In this document: piece after piece, positions 60,764 through 64,000 of the stretch | Numbering within the stretch: the first letter of the stretch is position 1 | Layout: each line of letters starts with the position of its first letter | NCBI RefSeq assembly: GCF_003012795.1 | Contig: NZ_PXYH01000006.1 | Span: 109,239 to 173,238 of the forward strand | Length of the DNA stretch: 64,000 bases | Direction: 5' to 3' | Source: Zobellella taiwanensis | GTDB taxonomy: Bacteria > Pseudomonadota > Gammaproteobacteria > Enterobacterales > Aeromonadaceae | Translations under genes and position numbers: made by a program | Notes under the pieces: generated by a model | The model's database searches: none | Told to the model about the DNA's origin: nothing | Seen by the model: only the letters and a program-made list of their open reading frames with translations

Positions 60764-62227
60764 ATGAGTATTTCTGCAGTAAACAGCACCCTGGTCCGGG
60801 AAAGCGGCTACATCAACGGTCGCTGGTGCCAGGCCGCCAGCGGCGCCACCATTTCCGTATTCAATCCCGCCAACGGCGATATGCTTGGCCGGGTCCCCGA
60901 CATGGGCGTGGACGACACCAAGGCCGCCATCGACGCGGCCAGCCAGGCCCTGGCGGCCTGGAGCGCGACCGGTCCCAAGGAGCGTGCCCGCCTGTTGCGC
61001 AACTGGTTCGATCTCATCATCGAACACAAGGAAGACCTGGCCCGGCTGATGACCCTGGAACAGGGCAAGCCGCTGTTCGAAACCCGGGGCGAGGTGCTCT
61101 ACGGCGCCTCCTATATCGAGTGGTACGCGGAGGAAGCCAAGCGTGCCTATGGCAAGGTGTTTGCCGCGCCCACCGCCGACAAGCGCGCCCTGAGCATCCA
61201 ACAGCCCATCGGCGTGGTTGCCGCTATCACCCCCTGGAACTTTCCCAACGCCATGATCACCCGCAAGCTGGCCCCGGCGCTGGCGGCGGGCTGCACCATA
61301 GTGGTCAAGCCCTCGGAAGAGACCCCCTTCTCCGCCCTGGCGCTGATGGCCCTGGCCGAGCAGGCCGGCATCCCCGCCGGGGTGATCAACATGATCACCT
61401 CCAGTCAGGCGGCGGCGGTGGGCCGGGTGATGACCGACGACAGCCGGGTACGCAAGCTGTCCTTCACCGGCTCTACCCGGGTGGGCAAGCTGCTTTATGG
61501 CCAGAGTGCCGACACCGTGAAGAAACTCAGCCTGGAGCTGGGCGGCAACGCGCCCTTCATTGTGTTCGACGACGCCAACCTGGAGGCGGCGGTGGCCGGC
61601 GCCGTGATTTCCAAGTTCCGCAATGCCGGCCAGACCTGCGTGTGCGCCAACCGCATCCTGGTACAGGACGGCATTTACGATGCCTTTATTGCCCGCTTTA
61701 AGGCGGAAGTGGAAAAGTTCGTGGTGGGCAACGGCCTGGCCGACAACACCACCCTGGGGCCGGTGATCAACCGGGCGGCGATAGAAAAAATTTCCGCCAT
61801 GGTCGACCGTGCCCAGAGCCAGGGTGCCGAGCTGGTGGTGGGCGGCAAGCCCCATCCGGCCGGCGAGCTGTTCTACAGCCCGACCATACTGGCCGGGGTG
61901 ACCCAGGACATGGAGATTGCCCAGCAGGAGATCTTCGGCCCGGTGGCGCCGGTGATCCGTTTCAACGACGATGCCGAAGCCATCGCCATCGCCAATAACA
62001 CCCCCTACGGCCTGGCGGCTTACTTTTATACCGAAAGCCACAGCCGTATCTGGAAACTGGCCGAAGCCCTCGAGTACGGCATGATTGGCATCAACGAAGG
62101 CATTCTGTCGAACGAGATCGCCCCCTTCGGCGGGGTCAAGGAGTCTGGCCTGGGGCGTGAAGGTTCCGCCGAAGGCCTGGCGGATTACATGGAAACCAAA
62201 TACCTGTGCATGGGCGGCATCCGCTGA
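60764..62227 (+). CDS. gabD: Succinate semialdehyde dehydrogenase
   Basis: GabD oxidises succinate semialdehyde to succinate with NAD(P)+, the second step of GABA breakdown. The 487-residue aldehyde dehydrogenase shows the nucleotide segment ITPWNFPNAMITRK, the glycine loop FTGSTRVGKLL, the general base in LELGGNAPF and the catalytic cysteine in NAGQTCVCANR. KPSEETPFSALAL is typical of GabD. The ATG follows GAGG at a rather long distance. It precedes gabT by 22 bases. Confidence 0.93.
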   Translation: MSISAVNSTLVRESGYINGRWCQAASGATISVFNPANGDMLGRVPDMGVDDTKAAIDAASQALAAWSATGPKERARLLRNWFDLIIEHKEDLARLMTLEQGKPLFETRGEVLYGASYIEWYAEEAKRAYGKVFAAPTADKRALSIQQPIGVVAAITPWNFPNAMITRKLAPALAAGCTIVVKPSEETPFSALALMALAEQAGIPAGVINMITSSQAAAVGRVMTDDSRVRKLSFTGSTRVGKLLYGQSADTVKKLSLELGGNAPFIVFDDANLEAAVAGAVISKFRNAGQTCVCANRILVQDGIYDAFIARFKAEVEKFVVGNGLADNTTLGPVINRAAIEKISAMVDRAQSQGAELVVGGKPHPAGELFYSPTILAGVTQDMEIAQQEIFGPVAPVIRFNDDAEAIAIANNTPYGLAAYFYTESHSRIWKLAEALEYGMIGINEGILSNEIAPFGGVKESGLGREGSAEGLADYMETKYLCMGGIR

Positions 62228-62249
62228 GCAGGACCGAGGAGAAACCGAA

Positions 62250-63530
62250 ATGAGCAAGAATCAAGCACTGCAGCAACGTAAAGATGCCGTCTTCGCCCGG
62301 GGCATGGGCAACATGGCCGCCGTGTATGTGGACAAGGCCAAAAACAACGAAATCTGGGACGTGGAAGGCAAACGTTACATCGACTTTGCCGCCGGCATCG
62401 CCGTGGTCAACACCGGCCACAGCCACCCGCGCATCCAGGCCGCCGTGGCCGCCCAGCTGGAGCGCTTCAGCCACACCTGCGCCATGGTCACGCCCTACGA
62501 GAGCGTGGTCGAGTTGGCCGAGAAGCTGGTCGAGCTGGCCCCGGGCAACAGCCCCAAGAAAGCTATTTTCGTGACCACCGGCGCCGAGGCGGTGGAAAAC
62601 GCGGTCAAGATTGCCCGTGCCCATACCAAGCGCAGCGGCGTCATCGCCTTCAACGGCGGTTTCCACGGCCGGACCAACCTGGCCATGGGCCTGACCGGCA
62701 AGGTCGCCCCCTACAAGGACGGTTTCGGCCCCTTCCCGGGGGAGATCTACCACCTGCCGTACCCCAACGCCTATCACGGGGTGACCGAGGCCCAGTCGCT
62801 CAAGGCGCTGGATGAGCTGTTCCACTGCGACATCGAGCCGGGCCGGGTGGCCGCACTGATCATCGAGCCGGTGCAGGGCGAGGGCGGTTTCTATCAGGCG
62901 CCGCCGTCCTTCCTCAAAACGCTGCGCGCCCTGTGCGACCAGCATGGCATAGTGCTGATTTGCGACGAAATTCAGACCGGCTTTGCCCGCACCGGCAAGC
63001 TGTTCGCCACCGAATACGCCGGCATAGAGCCGGATCTGATGACCATGGCCAAGGGCATCGCCGGCGGTTTCCCGCTGGCGGGCGTGGTCGGCAAGGCTGA
63101 CATCATGGACGCCGCCAACCCGGGTGGCCTGGGCGGCACCTATGCGGCTTTCCCCCTGGCCTGCGCCGCCGGCCTGGAAGTGCTGAAGATCATCGAAGAA
63201 GAACAGCTGTGTGCCAAGGCCCTGGCCCTGGGCGAGCTGATGAACAAGCGCCTGTCCGAGCTGCAGGCCAAGTATCCCCGCCATATCGGCCAGGTGCGCA
63301 ACCTGGGCGCCATGGTGGCGATGGAGCTGGTGCACGATGGGGATGTGGACCAGCCCAACCCCGAACTGACCAAGGCGATGGTGGCCAAGGGAATCGAGCA
63401 TGGCGTGATCCTGTTGTCCTGTGGGGTGCGAGGCAACGTGATCCGTTTCCTGCCGCCGCTGACGTCGCCGCTGGAGGTGGTCAACGAGGGGCTGGATCTG
63501 CTGGAGCAAGTGCTGGCGGATCTGATTTGA
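62250..63530 (+). CDS. gabT: 4-aminobutyrate-2-oxoglutarate transaminase
   Basis: GabT moves the amino group of GABA to 2-oxoglutarate and gives succinate semialdehyde to GabD. The 426-residue class III PLP enzyme has TTGAEAVENAVKIARAHT, GGFHGRTNLAMGLTGK, the PLP aspartate in ICDEIQTGFARTGK and the lysine of MAKGIAGGFPLAGV. The motif GGTYAAFPLACAA differs from the common GGTYAGSPIACAA, so the substrate range may differ slightly. GAGGAG precedes the ATG. It ends at a strong terminator. Confidence 0.92.
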   Translation: MSKNQALQQRKDAVFARGMGNMAAVYVDKAKNNEIWDVEGKRYIDFAAGIAVVNTGHSHPRIQAAVAAQLERFSHTCAMVTPYESVVELAEKLVELAPGNSPKKAIFVTTGAEAVENAVKIARAHTKRSGVIAFNGGFHGRTNLAMGLTGKVAPYKDGFGPFPGEIYHLPYPNAYHGVTEAQSLKALDELFHCDIEPGRVAALIIEPVQGEGGFYQAPPSFLKTLRALCDQHGIVLICDEIQTGFARTGKLFATEYAGIEPDLMTMAKGIAGGFPLAGVVGKADIMDAANPGGLGGTYAAFPLACAAGLEVLKIIEEEQLCAKALALGELMNKRLSELQAKYPRHIGQVRNLGAMVAMELVHDGDVDQPNPELTKAMVAKGIEHGVILLSCGVRGNVIRFLPPLTSPLEVVNEGLDLLEQVLADLI

Positions 63531-63562
63531 GTCAGTGAAAACGTCGATGTCATAACCTTTTG

Positions 63563-63587
63563 GCGGGCCATCTTGGCCCGCTTTTTT
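63563..63587 (+). terminator. Intrinsic terminator of gabDT
   Basis: A 7-bp perfect stem (GCGGGCC and its complement, 5-base loop) is followed by six T, 32 bases after the gabT stop. Confidence 0.92.
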
Positions 63588-64000
63588 GTTTGCCCGGCGA
63601 AGCCGGCAAACCCGGCCATCTGAAAGAAGATGGCGTCACCCCGACTGAGGGGAAGACAATCCGACTGGCAAGGGCGCCACTGGCCAACGGTGGGGTCTGA
63701 AGGAAGCCATAGGAAGTTAACGGTACACAACGCAAGTGAACCTGCTTCGGCAGCCCAGGTGGGTTAGCGTGCAAAATAGCGCGACGCCCGATACTCAGTC
63801 AGACCTGTGCTGTGTTTGAGGGTGGCATCGTTAACAGGGAGCCGGTGCAGTAACCGGGGAAGCCTGACACCGGATCCGGCGATGCCGGAGGCTGTGGCGC
63901 AAGGTGAAAGCCGAGGCCGCAGTCGGTGCGAGGTGGCAGATGACGCCGTAGTAGTGAGGAAGTTCCGGCCTGAGATGCCTGGTAACAGCGTGGAGGACAA
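63588..64000 (+). mobile_element. Probable 5' part of a group II intron, cut by the window end
   Basis: From the base after the terminator T-run, 413 bases hold no real gene but many short stems, including GTTTGCC-GGC hairpins at the start and CCGGATCC-like dyads later. Phrases such as GAAGGAAGCC, GGGTTAGCGTGCAAA and GGTGAAAGCCGAGG resemble domain I of bacterial group II introns, which usually carry a reverse transcriptase gene about 500-600 bases from the 5' end. That gene would be beyond the window. Group IIC introns favour sites just after terminators. The subclass and exact 5' end are not established. Confidence 0.5.

Overview
The window is a high-GC chromosomal segment of a gammaproteobacterium. 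Three things point to Aeromonadales of the Oceanimonas/Zobellella kind: the purH-purD-hupA neighbourhood, the pabA-argD-astA-astD-DUF1338 run, and marine-type TRAP transport. This placement is inferred from gene order and protein resemblance only. About 55 genes or gene remnants can be read, most in tight same-strand runs with 1-8 bp overlaps. No tRNA, rRNA or CRISPR array was found.

Layout. Positions 1-6600 hold the start of phhA, the NAD-salvage pair pncA-pncB, a DUF2750 gene, a GAF/PAS/GGDEF/EAL protein and wrbA. Positions 5939-12219 hold a transport operon: a solute-binding protein, an alkaline-phosphatase-superfamily enzyme, two permeases, an ATPase and a HAD phosphatase. It diverges from a GntR/UTRA regulator, and two near-identical TGG-CTAG-CA palindromes look like its operators. 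The set resembles phosphonate or organophosphate uptake, but the substrate is unknown. NhaP2, ZapE and an AEC carrier follow.

Positions 16300-36950 form an accessory island. It starts with broken ATPase remnants. Next comes a minus-strand block of SNF2-type helicase (frameshifted), DUF4391 (frameshifted), type III-like methyltransferase Mod, an OLD/AAA15-like ATPase, a DUF4276 TOPRIM-like protein, and a type III-like Res nuclease-helicase. Mod-ATPase-DUF4276-Res is intact and overlapping, so an ATPase/TOPRIM-like pair sits inside a restriction-modification unit. Upstream on the same strand lie an unknown AT-rich gene, a protein resembling the C-terminal half of FtsZ without its GTPase motif, a small exported protein, a GIY-YIG nuclease, a WYL regulator and a tandem AAA+ ATPase. 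The last two share a CAT-N3-GTGTCGTTTG element at nearly the same distance from their start codons. This island is the best candidate for an undescribed defence arrangement.

Positions 37000-42770 hold pabA and the arginine-succinyltransferase genes with a DUF1338 protein. Positions 42771-46794 pair a TonB-dependent copper receptor with a divergent RegB/RegA-type redox two-component system; a RegA-like inverted repeat lies between them. Positions 46800-54530 hold a beta-hydroxyacid dehydrogenase, an FeS photolyase, hupA, a small CbiX, purD, purH and a ZntR-type regulator. Positions 54670-63530 hold a nucleobase permease, a TRAP transporter with UspA, a LysR regulator, gabD and gabT. Directly after the gabT terminator begins non-coding, stem-rich sequence that resembles the 5' part of a group II intron and runs off the end.

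Nested palindromic repeats occur in one permease gene and between purH and purD, suggesting a dispersed repeat family in this genome.
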